Program-made: the position numbers and the translations under genes | Shown here: positions 17,001 to 26,200 of the stretch, in pieces | Layout of the letters: each line of letters begins with the position of its first letter | Numbering within the stretch: position 1 is the first letter of the stretch | From: Oscillospiraceae bacterium | GTDB lineage: Bacteria > Bacillota > Clostridia > UMGS1840 > HGM11507 | NCBI GenBank assembly: GCA_015068665.1 | Contig: SVKB01000016.1 | Location: 1 to 52,460 of the forward strand | Direction: 5' to 3' | DNA: 52,460 bases | The notes under the pieces: model-generated | What the model was told of the DNA's origin: nothing | Database searches by the model: none | Seen by the model: only the letters and a program-made list of their open reading frames with translations

Positions 17001-18856
17001 AGACCACCAACAAAGGTATTTCCTGTACTCTTGATATAACCTGTGTTTTTATTATTCTTAAATGTACCCACAGGTCTTGAGGATGAACCTACAATACCTC
17101 CGACGGTTTGTGCACCCGTAACAGCACCGTTGTTTACACAGTTTGTAATAACTGTAGCATTCTGAGCATTAACACCGGCAATACCACCAACTAAACTATG
17201 GGTGCTTGTAACAGTCATATTGTTAATAATATTATCTAATGTGGAGTCTGCATTGATATATCCTATCATACCGCCAACATTATTGTTTTTAGCATACAAG
17301 GTTCCTTCCAAGGTTAAGTTTTTATAACCGGATTTTCTGCATATACCTGCGATTGCACCTGTATATGTTGTAGTGCCGCCAACCTTGTTAGGCATACCGA
17401 CATAAGGGGAAGCCTGGCTTCCGATAGTACCGAAATCAATTGTTCTCTGAACAGGATTACCGTCAAAGTCAACACCGTATAAATATCCTGAAAATGTAGC
17501 AGCTGCAGTTTCCTGTGGTGTATTAAACGGAAGATAGTTTAATCCGACAAGAGAAATATCGCTTACTATATGATAGTATTTACCACCACGGTATGTATCC
17601 ATATCAGCTTCCTGACCAAACATTTTGTTAAACTGCTGACCGTTACTGATTAAATAAGGATCTTCTGAAGTTCCTGTGCCAAGTATAACATCCAAAGGAA
17701 TCAGATTATCTGCAAGCTGAGGGAATCTGTAAGATTTATTTCCGTTTGCACCAACATTTTCATACACTGTAAATTCTTCACTTATATCAAGAGCCATCAG
17801 CTCTTGTTCTGTTTTATATGTACAACCGGTATCTTCATTGTTTACGTTATATACGTTTGTAATAACATTTTCAACAGCACCGTCAGAAACAACACCTGTA
17901 AGTCCCGGATATGAGTTGTATGCATTAGAGATTGTAACATTATATCCGGCTGAAATATCTATTACAAAAGCTGCAACAGAGCCTTTTGTACCCGGATCAA
18001 TAAAACCACCGTTAAAGAAGTTTTCAACAGTAACACTTCTGCTCATATAAGGAGTTACACCTGCACCTCTGGTGCTACCTTTTACATGACCAAGATTGTA
18101 AGAATCGGAAACTTTTACCATATAAGCCCAGCCAACTATACCACCTGCGGTTGAAGCATAAACGTAACCCAAGTTAGCACAGTTTGTAAAAGTAATGGCA
18201 CTGACTGCGGTACCACCCATTCCAATAATGCCTCCTGCATAAGACCAGGCTTTAATATATCCATAGTTTTTACAGTTTTCAAATATAAGGCCTTCGGTAT
18301 ATGCTCTTCCGACAATACCTCCAAGCTCGTCGCCGGAACAGCTGCTGTATACTGATGCATGGTTTGTAAGATTTGTAAACTTTACATAACCTCCGGCTGT
18401 CATACCTACGAAAGCACCAACCTTTGCAGGTAATTCAGTGCTTGAATTTTCCACACTGCCTGTAACTGTAAGGTTTTTGATTTCTGCATACACAGCCTCT
18501 GTGCCTGCCTCATCATCCGGAGCTATACCTGCCACCTGATAAAACAAACCGATAGGTTTGCCGCCGGCAGTTGGCGCCGCGCTGATATTTACGCTTATAG
18601 TGTGTCCGTCACCGTCATATACACCGGTAAAGGTACCGGTAACAGGAGCAGTAACATCAAAATCAGCTGTTTGCTTGTAGTAAGCATCAAGATCGTTTTC
18701 AATTAAAGCAAAATCTTCAGCTGATGTAATTAAGTACGGGTCATCAGATGTACCCGAACCCTGAAGTGTGCCTTCGGCAAAAACACTGATTGACAATCCG
18801 CCAACCATTGTAAGCATTACCGACAGGCTTAAAATAAATGCCAGAATTCTTTTCAT
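14027..18856 (-). CDS. Giant secreted GLUG-repeat protein C (1609 aa)
   Basis: I place the start at the ATG at 18856 because GAAAGGAAG precedes it and a signal peptide (MKRILAFILSLSVMLTMVGG, cleavage after VFA) follows. A longer reading to 18970 would run into the promoter at 18942-18970. Blocks start near residues 26, 389 and 1019, each with the GxGTSxDPYLI-type motif followed by GLUG repeats. A fibronectin-III-like stretch lies near 942-1010. The C-terminal domain (about 1475-1609) is homologous to that of proteins A and B but clearly diverged. No wall anchor or enzyme motif is visible. The protein is probably an extended surface or released filamentous protein. Confidence 0.85.
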   Translation of the reverse strand: MKRILAFILSLSVMLTMVGGLSISVFAEGTLQGSGTSDDPYLITSAEDFALIENDLDAYYKQTADFDVTAPVTGTFTGVYDGDGHTISVNISAAPTAGGKPIGLFYQVAGIAPDDEAGTEAVYAEIKNLTVTGSVENSSTELPAKVGAFVGMTAGGYVKFTNLTNHASVYSSCSGDELGGIVGRAYTEGLIFENCKNYGYIKAWSYAGGIIGMGGTAVSAITFTNCANLGYVYASTAGGIVGWAYMVKVSDSYNLGHVKGSTRGAGVTPYMSRSVTVENFFNGGFIDPGTKGSVAAFVIDISAGYNVTISNAYNSYPGLTGVVSDGAVENVITNVYNVNNEDTGCTYKTEQELMALDISEEFTVYENVGANGNKSYRFPQLADNLIPLDVILGTGTSEDPYLISNGQQFNKMFGQEADMDTYRGGKYYHIVSDISLVGLNYLPFNTPQETAAATFSGYLYGVDFDGNPVQRTIDFGTIGSQASPYVGMPNKVGGTTTYTGAIAGICRKSGYKNLTLEGTLYAKNNNVGGMIGYINADSTLDNIINNMTVTSTHSLVGGIAGVNAQNATVITNCVNNGAVTGAQTVGGIVGSSSRPVGTFKNNKNTGYIKSTGNTFVGGLVGTFTGWTNTNFTFTIDSCINEGKVESTKGYVGGIIGCAQQTGADNYSNLIIKNSKNSGEIIGANYVGGILGGSNYDTAKFESEIDIISCVNTGTVNASNQYVAGIAGSAFNSRISYCKNLGKVVSTYADNHSYAGGILGFTKVLKPSGTFGIYNSFNAGEISYLKTRNGGLVGYIWKETASSEGMAAYEIKNSFAIGELTTTTANVANGSFIGSTYRKTDYANDGGVVISGCYSTLPYNASCVNWSGGTSSTPVTISDSYNASELASAESGYTMISEEELIDLTNKEGSVFNDTEVWAASENGYSYPQIVGNVYDVKLTPVPYGLAVERVEGAYTLSWDSKAEPSTGYKVLIDGVQFGDIITSKSLDITSGIIGKAVTIKVVAIDSEEYESEEIEFAAIFAGGGVGSESDPYVVSSAEELSKIKDYPDAHFVQGGNITGVTAQIGFTIDNPFTGSYNGAGYSIDVEIVGEESGLSSDSVGTGLFPYIGGAVVIKDLTVTGSVESHSANTGAIVGVVVSNGFTLTGLTNYASVVSDKREVAGIAGRTYKKGTITECYNYGSIKGATTASGITGVLSGSTTLSKCGNYGTIEGDSFAAGISAWSYNGMTECFNVGKIVSLNCAMGIVGQLQSNFSSTGKPQNMSVIKDCYNSGTLVAPETYGIAARGTGRDGSYTVEGCYNAVDADYPICDLTDEFVTGFNTTYSQNTGVKDCFYLTADTEGESVHAGAVKVTTPDALENIVFANSTAYSVSGDYKYPQLTNNKIEADYDDIAFVVISTDTSALTTTSVAFKYFDKASFVKAGDELSVVVTPDEFYSVEVFKGAGSLGVFEEAAEILVEVNADTVISATEEAIEASEPSEIVTADKVYTTVSGDELTVGDETYQRFAIVAGKVGKAAGLKLKEFGALINRTYAEFTLENTSVKAPADVNKINKNGWYGILIYSKDAEKGLKDGKEYFTRPYAIYVDKDGVEYTVYGEIQSFVLTAAPAVAE

Positions 18857-18941
18857 GTTTTTCTTCCTTTCTTTTTTATAATTTGAGTTATACAAAAACA
18901 GGATCCCCTGCTGAGTGTTCATATAAATATCACTACTTACT

Positions 18942-18970
18942 ATTTTACCACTAATAAATAATATTTTCAA
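18942..18970 (-). promoter_or_regulatory. Sigma-A promoter of GLUG gene C
   Basis: On the minus strand TTGAAA and TAAAAT are spaced by 17 bp, as for gene A. The leader of about 80 bases does not contain the AAGGTGCC element found before genes A and B. Confidence 0.8.
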
Positions 18971-19095
18971 TATCTTTTTAAAATCACAGTAAATGATTAC
19001 TTTTTATATACAAATTCAAAACAATGAATGAAAATAAAATGCGCCTGTACATAATACAAGCACATTTATTTTTATATTCTTTTTTGCTTTGTTTC

Positions 19096-19286
19096 TTAGC
19101 TAAATAACTCCTGCGGAGTAGCTAAATTATTCCGCTGTGCTTCATAGCTAAATAACTTCTTGCGAAGTAGCTAAATTAAATTCGCCATTATCGTGCAAAG
19201 CACATTTAGCTGAGCTTGCTCAATTTAGCGTGATTTATCACATTTAGCTCGCAGAATGCGAATTTAGCTGCGGTCTAAAGACCGCA
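19096..19286. repeat. Hairpin array 3 with TTTAGCT linker
   Basis: A run of short, mostly perfect hairpins of different sequence is separated by a constant linker (A)TTTAGCT or its complement AGCTAAAT. The hairpins include ACTCCtgcGGAGT, ACTTCttgcGAAGT, GTGCaaaGCAC, GAGCttGCTC, GTGATttATCAC, CGCagaatGCG and GCGGTCtaaaGACCGC. It is preceded by a terminator-like hairpin (about 19029-19070). It ends in GGTCCGGGGAATTTTAAC, the tail of the modular elements. The organisation equals arrays 1 and 2 with a different linker. Confidence 0.8.
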
Positions 19287-19303
19287 AGGTCCGGGGAATT
19301 TTA

Positions 19304-19567
19304 ACATCTTTTTATGTCGGTGGCTCGATGCTGCCGCCATTAAACGGGGAGATAGGAAAAATTTCTCAAATTGGACGCAAATGACCGAAGGCGTATGTGA
19401 TACGTCGAGAGGCATTTGCGTTCAAAACGCAAAAAATAAATTCCATAAATTTGCTTTGCAAATTTATACCTTAACTTTCCAGTATATATAATAAAATGTG
19501 CCTGTATATGAAACAGACACATTTATTTTTATATTCTTTTTTGCGTGGTTTGGGGAATTTTAACATC
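19304..19567. repeat. Modular hairpin element, copy e
   Basis: First of two tandem copies. Stem II is GACGCAAATG/CATTTGCGTTC around the conserved core CCGAAGGCGTATgtgATACGTCGAG. Stem III is CGCAAAAAA/TTTTTTGCG, enclosing AAATTTGC/GCAAATTT and a terminator-like AATGTGcCTGT/ACAGaCACATT hairpin. Hairpin 1 is imperfect here. Confidence 0.8.
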
Positions 19568-19829
19568 TCCTTTAATGGCGGTGGCTCGATGCCGCCGTCA
19601 TTAAACGGGGAGATAGGAAAAATTTCTCAAATTGGACGCAAATGACCGAAGGCGTATGTGATACGTCGAGAGGCATTTGCGTTCAAAACGCAAAAAAATA
19701 AATTCCATAAATTTGCTTCGCAAATTTATACCTTAACTTTCCAGTATATATAAGAAAATGTGCCTGTATATGAAACAGACACATTTATTTTTATATTCTT
19801 TTTTGCGTGGTTTGGGGAATTTTAACATC
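19563..19829. repeat. Modular hairpin element, copy f
   Basis: Second tandem copy, nearly identical to copy e. Hairpin 1 is intact: ATCTCC/GGAGAT plus TTTAATGGCGG/CCGTCATTAAA around the loop GGCTCGATGCC. Both arms differ from copies b-d yet still pair. Its terminator-like hairpin probably ends the transcript of the lyase gene at 19834-23058. Confidence 0.8.
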
Positions 19830-19833
19830 GCCC

Positions 19834-22800
19834 TTACTTTCCGGTGATTACAAGCTCAGTTATATTATTCCATGAGTTATCGGTATTACCGTATCCCACA
19901 TATTTAACATATCTTCCCTTTGCACCGTTTAAGCTGTACTCATTGAATTTACCGTCCCCGGCAGGGGTTGATGTTTTTTCAAGAGCTTTGGTATAATTTC
20001 GGTTATCATCCGAAACATAAATTTCAAAAGTATACACTCTTGTTGCATGAGACTGAAGCGCCATATAAAGCTTATCAAGAGTTTTTGACTCGCCAAGGTC
20101 AATGATTGCGAAAGCGCTCATATCGCTGCCATCACCCTTGAAAGCCCATTTTGTACCGGTTGAACCATCGAAAATGTTTGTTATATTGCTTCCGCCGTCA
20201 TCATCAGACTGAACTGCACCGTAAACGGTAAGAGCACCTGCAATGTCACTGTGCTGAGGCTTGAATTCCTGTCTGAATGCGCTAAGAACATAGGTTATGG
20301 AAACTGTCTTGGTTGCATCTATCCATTCAACCTTTGCGCCGAAGGATTCTGATATAAATCTTATTGGAACCAAAAATCTTCCGTCAATAATGGTTGCAGG
20401 AGAATCAAGTGTGAATTCCTGACCGTTAACATATGCTTTTTCGGAATCTCTTGTGATTTTAATTGTTGTATCAAATGTGGATGCAGTTGCAGATGCTGTT
20501 GCTTCATCCCAGATAACTTCCGCGCCTAATTTTTCAAATATAGCACGCATCGGAACCATTGTTCTTGAATTGATAATCTGCGGTTCAACATCAAATTTAA
20601 TATTTTCACCGTTTAATAATACCTTTATCTTTCCTTCTTCAGGAATAAGGTCTTCAACCGAATCGGAAGGGTCGTTAAACGGATCGTTTTCAACTATATT
20701 GAATTTGATTTTACCTGTGTCGTAGTATTGCTCTTTAACCCACTTCGGCATAACCTCAAAAGGTGATTTAGGAGCTTTTTTAAGGTCTTCTATGTCAGCA
20801 CCTGTGCCGTTTTTCGGAACAACAAAACCATCAATTATATCATAATCAAATTTTTCATTTGTAATTCCCGAAGGCATGCCGCCATCGTAATTTATATCCT
20901 TACCGAATGCATAGTTATTTTCAAAGGTTAATTCGGTTGCATTTTTATCTCCTGTAATAAGAGGATTCATACCCTTATAAGAGATAATTGCATTGTTGTA
21001 GATTTTTCCCTTTGGAGCAATTATTCTGTTTGATGCGTTTGTTTCGGAAGGAGCATATTCTCCGGCAACAATTGCAGTATCATTGTTAACAAAGGTATTA
21101 TTGTGGATATCTGCATTTTTAACCTCTAAGTATTCGTGAATAAGCGGATTAGGATTACCGTTTGATACATAAACTGCGGTTGAGTTTGCAGGAGTATTGT
21201 AGAAGTAGTTATTCACAACTTTATGGTCTTCGCCGATAACACGAACTCCGGTAGGTCTTGATGTTGCGTCTCCGCCGATAATAAGATTGCCTCTTACTTC
21301 TGTTCCGTTACCGTGTCTTAAAACAATTGCGCCCTTGTTATTATATAAAGTGTTATTTAAAACGTAGTTATTACAGCTCTTAACAGAGATTGTTTCAACC
21401 TCACCGTTACAAGATTCAAAGAAACATCCCGTAACTGTTGAATATGAGCTTGATAATGATTGTGTGGAAGTACCGATTCTTACGGTTTCAAGACCGTTTG
21501 CAGTACCGTCCTTGTAATCACCGAAATAACAGTTTTCGATAATGTGATAGTCAGGATCTGCACTTGTTCTTATTACTTCTGCCATCATACCGAGAGCAGT
21601 TTTACCTCTCATATAGCAGTTTGTAACTTTATTATACTGACCTCTTATATATATCCATTTTTGCTGACCGGTAGGATCAATTTTTCCTTTCGCATCAACA
21701 GGGTCGTTATCTATAAATGCACACTCTTTTATCTGTGAATGATGAGTTCCATCTTCAAATACAAATATGAATTTGGTTGTAACCTTTGTGAAAAGCAATC
21801 CTTCGGTTATTAAGTATGAGCCTGTAACTCTTAATGTGGATTCTCCCGTAAATATGGCTTTACCCGGATTTTTTGCCTTTAATGTAATAGGTTTATCTTC
21901 GGTACCGTTATTGGTAAAATTAATTCTTACCGAATCGTATGTACCGTCAGGAATTTCTATAACATCGCCAGGTTTTGCAGAAGCAATTTTAGCATTGATT
22001 TCCGATATAACAGAATTGTTTGCAGCCTCTTTTGATGGAGCTGCAGCTATAAATTTAATATTGTCTACATATCCTTTGCCTTCGGATGTGGAATTAGTGG
22101 AAATAATTACTTTTGCTCCTACTGCTCCCTCAGGTGCTGCCACCGTAACTTTTGCTGTATAAGCCCCCGCTTTTGAGCTTGCGGATGTAGAGTTTATTCT
22201 CTTTCCGTCTTTATCAAAATACTGAACATATAATTTGATAACACCTTCTGCATCAATAAAGTCTGCAGTTGCAGTGTAGTTTTTTGAGGGTTCAACCGCA
22301 ATCAAAGGAGATGTGATGGATGCTGAACCGGATGTTGTATCGGTATCTTCCATATATACGGAATTTTTACCGTCTGTTGCCTTTGTGGATTTAACTTCAG
22401 GCTTTGCTCCTTCGCCGGCTGCTTTGAATGCCCAGCCTTCAGAACCGTTTTCAAAGGATTCAGAAAAAAGTGTATCCCCTGTTGCAGTGGCAGCAGGTTT
22501 AACCACTACCTCGGGCGGTGTAACTGCAGCCTGACTGCCTAAAACGACCTTAAGGTTATCAATATAGGATTTACCTGAACCTGAGCCTGAACCTGTGATA
22601 TGTAAACGGAAGGATTTGGTGCCTGCGGGTGCAACAAAATCTTTTGTTAAGGATTCCCACTGACCTGTTTTTGAACTGCCAAAAGATGTGCTTTGAATTC
22701 TTTTGTCAGCATCGTCTAAAAATTCAACAAATATCTTTGCTCCGCAACCTTCTATATTATAGTGGTCGTAGGAAACAATATAGGTTTTGCCCGGCTCGGC

Positions 22801-23058
22801 AGGAAACATATTTCCTCTGTAACCGAATGTACCTTCACCGGCATCATAAACATAAACAGAGGTTTTACCGTCTGATGCCTTATCGGTAACAGGCTTTGTG
22901 TTTTCCTCATTGCATTTCGAAGATGAGTACACCCAATTACTCATTCCTTCTTCAAAAGAATCGGAAAAGATTACTTCATCAGCGGCAGACACACTAATAA
23001 AACTTGCCATTGACAAAATAAGCGTTAGTGATAAAAATAATGATAAGATTTTTTTCAT
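19834..23058 (-). CDS. Secreted family-6 polysaccharide lyase 1 (1074 aa)
   Basis: The start at 23058 has AGGAG and a signal peptide (MKKILSLFLSLTLILSMASF). Two jelly-roll carbohydrate-binding domains (about 26-171 and 193-335, both opening SDSFE/SESFE) precede a right-handed beta-helix of the PL6 type (about 348-720). Asn521, Glu553, Glu555, Lys560 and Arg581 have the same spacing as the calcium ligands and the Lys/Arg catalytic pair of known PL6 enzymes (N-32-E-x-E-4-K-20-R pattern), so it should be active. A copper-amine-oxidase-N-like domain (808-922) and a discoidin/F5-8C domain (930-1074) follow. PL6 enzymes split alginate or dermatan/chondroitin sulfate by beta-elimination; the substrate cannot be fixed from sequence. 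It has its own promoter. Confidence 0.88.
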   Translation of the reverse strand: MKKILSLFLSLTLILSMASFISVSAADEVIFSDSFEEGMSNWVYSSSKCNEENTKPVTDKASDGKTSVYVYDAGEGTFGYRGNMFPAEPGKTYIVSYDHYNIEGCGAKIFVEFLDDADKRIQSTSFGSSKTGQWESLTKDFVAPAGTKSFRLHITGSGSGSGKSYIDNLKVVLGSQAAVTPPEVVVKPAATATGDTLFSESFENGSEGWAFKAAGEGAKPEVKSTKATDGKNSVYMEDTDTTSGSASITSPLIAVEPSKNYTATADFIDAEGVIKLYVQYFDKDGKRINSTSASSKAGAYTAKVTVAAPEGAVGAKVIISTNSTSEGKGYVDNIKFIAAAPSKEAANNSVISEINAKIASAKPGDVIEIPDGTYDSVRINFTNNGTEDKPITLKAKNPGKAIFTGESTLRVTGSYLITEGLLFTKVTTKFIFVFEDGTHHSQIKECAFIDNDPVDAKGKIDPTGQQKWIYIRGQYNKVTNCYMRGKTALGMMAEVIRTSADPDYHIIENCYFGDYKDGTANGLETVRIGTSTQSLSSSYSTVTGCFFESCNGEVETISVKSCNNYVLNNTLYNNKGAIVLRHGNGTEVRGNLIIGGDATSRPTGVRVIGEDHKVVNNYFYNTPANSTAVYVSNGNPNPLIHEYLEVKNADIHNNTFVNNDTAIVAGEYAPSETNASNRIIAPKGKIYNNAIISYKGMNPLITGDKNATELTFENNYAFGKDINYDGGMPSGITNEKFDYDIIDGFVVPKNGTGADIEDLKKAPKSPFEVMPKWVKEQYYDTGKIKFNIVENDPFNDPSDSVEDLIPEEGKIKVLLNGENIKFDVEPQIINSRTMVPMRAIFEKLGAEVIWDEATASATASTFDTTIKITRDSEKAYVNGQEFTLDSPATIIDGRFLVPIRFISESFGAKVEWIDATKTVSITYVLSAFRQEFKPQHSDIAGALTVYGAVQSDDDGGSNITNIFDGSTGTKWAFKGDGSDMSAFAIIDLGESKTLDKLYMALQSHATRVYTFEIYVSDDNRNYTKALEKTSTPAGDGKFNEYSLNGAKGRYVKYVGYGNTDNSWNNITELVITGK

Positions 23059-23086
23059 TGTCTTTACTCCTTTTTTTGATAAAATA

Positions 23087-23115
23087 ATTATATTATACTG
23101 TTCATTGTTTGTCAA
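23087..23115 (-). promoter_or_regulatory. Consensus sigma-A promoter of lyase 1
   Basis: TTGACA and TATAAT are separated by 17 bp on the minus strand, a perfect consensus promoter. The leader is short (about 20 bases) before the AGGAG site. Confidence 0.85.
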
Positions 23116-23173
23116 TGATAAAGTGAGTATTAACCGTTGTAATAATTTATGCCTCTTTGTCCATATTGACTTT

Positions 23174-23205
23174 AAAAAAATGTGCCTGTATATTACAGAC
23201 ACATT
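23174..23205 (-). terminator. Rho-independent terminator of lyase 2
   Basis: AATGTGTCTGTA and TACAGGCACATT form a stem followed by seven T residues in the minus direction. It lies 22 bp beyond the stop of the upstream lyase gene and separates it from lyase 1. Confidence 0.85.
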
Positions 23206-23226
23206 TTCAAAATTTACCACTATATC

Positions 23227-26200
23227 TTACTTACCCGTTATTACTATTTCCGATACATTATTCCAGTCGTTTTCACTGTTTCCGTAACCCACGTATTTAA
23301 CGTACTGAGCTTTGATGCCGTTCAGTTTATGGGCTTCAAATTTTCCATCATAGTTTTTGGTTGATGTTTTATCAACTGCAAGAGTATAATTCACACCATC
23401 TTCTGAAACATAAAATTCATAAGTGTAAATTCTGGTTGGATGCGCCTGACATGCTATATGAATTCCGTCAAGTGTTTTTACTGAGCCTAAGTCAATTATA
23501 CCGTAGCCCATTTCGGAATCTGAAGCTTTTTTTACAGCCCATTTTGAATTGATATTTCCGTCAAAAATATTTTCCATAGCGTTGGAGCCGTCATTACCGC
23601 TTTCTGTAAAGTCTTTAACTGCAAGAGCTCCTTCAATTCCGTTATCTGCTAAAAATTCATTCATAACCTTTCTTGAAACATAGCTTATTGTGGCAGTCTG
23701 GGTTTCAGGAATCCATCCTACATTTGCACCGAATGATTCAGAAACAAATCTCAGAGGAACCAAAAATCTTCCGTCAATAATTACTGCAGGAGAATCTAAA
23801 GTATACTCTTTGTTTCCCACGTATGCTTTATCAGAATCTCTTGTGATTTTAACTGTGATGCCGTCCAAAGAAGCTGTTGCAGTTGCAGTAGGTTCATCCC
23901 AGTTAACTTCTGCGCCAAATCTTTCAAATATTGCACGCATCGGAACCATTGTTCTTGAGTTTATAATCTGAGGGTCAACATCAAAGGTTTCAGCAATTCC
24001 GTTTATAACAACATTGATTTTTGATGTATCCGGAAGAACCTTGGTAATATCTAAATCTGTATTAAACGGGTCGCCCGCAACAGGTGTGAATGTGATTTTG
24101 CCAGTATCGTAATACTGCTCTTTAACCCACTTTGGAATTATATCAAAAGGTGATGTAGGAGCTTTTTTAACTTTTTCCAAATCCGCTCCTGTGCCATCAG
24201 TGAATTTAATGTATTTACCATCAAAGGTATATTCAGGTTTTTCGTAAGAAACTCCCTGTGGTAAGGTTTCACCATATCCAATTGCTTTTCCGTAGAATTT
24301 ATTATTTTCAAAGGTCAATTTATGATTTGGCTCTCTGTTAGGCATTGAAGGAAGATCGCCTTTAAATGAGATAACCGCATTATTTGTAATCTTACCCTCC
24401 GGAGGAATTACTCTGTTTGATGAATTAGTATCAGAAGGTAAATATTCGCCCGGCATAATAGATAAATCGCAGTTTATAAATGAGTTATTTGAAACATCTG
24501 CATTTTTTATTTCAAGATACTCATGAATCAATGGATTTGGATTGGTATCCATTACATAAACGGCAGTAGATGTAACAGGAAGGTTATAGAAATAGTTATT
24601 TACAACCTTGTGATTTTCACCGATTATACGAACGCCTGTTGGTCGTGCTGTTTTGTCGCCACCAATAACTAAATTACCTTCAACAAGGTTGTCATTACCG
24701 TGTCTTAAAACAATTGCACCCTGAGTGTTATATAAAGTATTATTTAAAATGTAGTTATTACAGCTCTTTATAGAAATTGTTTCAACTTCGCCGTTGCAGG
24801 CTTCAAAGAAACTTCCTGATAAAGTTGAATATGAGCCTGATAAGGATTCCTGAGAAGTACCTATTCTGAAGGTTTCAAGACCGTTAACAGAGCCCATTTT
24901 GATATCTCCGAAATAACAATCCTTGATTGTATGATAGTCTGCCTCTGCAGTTCTTCTTACAACCTCTACCATCTGACCAACAGTAGCTTTACCACTGAAA
25001 TAACAGTTCTTTACAGTATTATATTTACCCTGAATGTATACCCATTTAAGCTTTGCGTTAGGGTCTACCTTTCCCTTTGCGTCAACAGGGTTACAGTTTA
25101 AGAATAAGCATCCGTCTAAAACACAATATCTTGAGTCAGGTTCAAAACGAAGTATTGTTTCACTTGCACCATAACAATCAATATATGAAAGGTCTTTAAC
25201 ATGAATGTAGCTACCTGTAATCTTTAAAGTTGATGCTTTAGAGAAAACTACCTTGCCCGGATTTTTAGCTTTAAGAATAATTGGGTTAGCTTCTGTACCC
25301 GAAACGTTTATATTAATTGAAACATCGTTATATGTACCATCGTCTATTTCAATAACATCGCCCGGTTTTGCATTTTTTAACTTCTCGTTAAGAGTTTCCT
25401 GAAGCTTTGCACTATCATAGTCAGCTTTACCTTCTCCCATGTCAATAAGCTTAACTTCATCAACAAAGATTTCTCCGGTAGTTGAGTTGTCAGTGGTAAT
25501 AATAATTTCCGCCATTGCTGCGCCGTAAGGTGTTTCCATATCTACAAAATATTCTTGCCAGTTATCGGATTTCCCTGTTTTTGATTTTTGTATAAGTTGC
25601 TTTTTGTCTTTATCGTATATTCTTAAATAAACTTTTACAGTTACATTGCCTTTTGCTTTTGCCGACAATCTGTATTTATTGAATTCTTTAATGTTAATAT
25701 AGTCTCCTGAACGTATACCTGCGGCATTTTCAGTAGACTCATCATAAATCCGAAGCGAAGCTTTACCTTCGGATGCTTCATTTTGGGTTATTTCAAAAGG
25801 AGAGCCTGTTTTTGATGAATAGGTTCTCCAATCAAGTCCGTCTTCAAAAGAATCAGAAACAATAACGTCTCCTTCACTTGCTGAAACCGATGGAGCCGGG
25901 GATATTCCCCCTGCACTTTCTCCGCCTGCAGCTGCACCCTCATAAAGCTTGATATTATCAATATATGTTTTACCTGTAGAAGCACCCGCACCGGTTAATA
26001 TGATAATAATATTTTCGGTTCCTTCAGGTGCAACTTCGGTCAAAGAAACACTAATCCATTTACCCGTATCAGACTTACTGATAGACTTACTTAAAAGTCT
26101 TGTTCCGCCCGCATCATAAAAGGTTAAGAAAATCTTTGCACCAACACCTTCAACATTATAAATATCTCCGGTAATTTTGTACGTTGTGCCTGCTTTAGCA

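Noticed and set aside
18857..18970. Longer N-terminus for GLUG protein C
   Set aside because: The extra 38 codons overlap the TTGAAA-17-TAAAAT promoter and precede the signal peptide and ribosome binding site.
23059..23220. Longer N-terminus for lyase 1
   Set aside because: The extension covers a perfect TTGACA-17-TATAAT promoter and a terminator and lacks a ribosome binding site.
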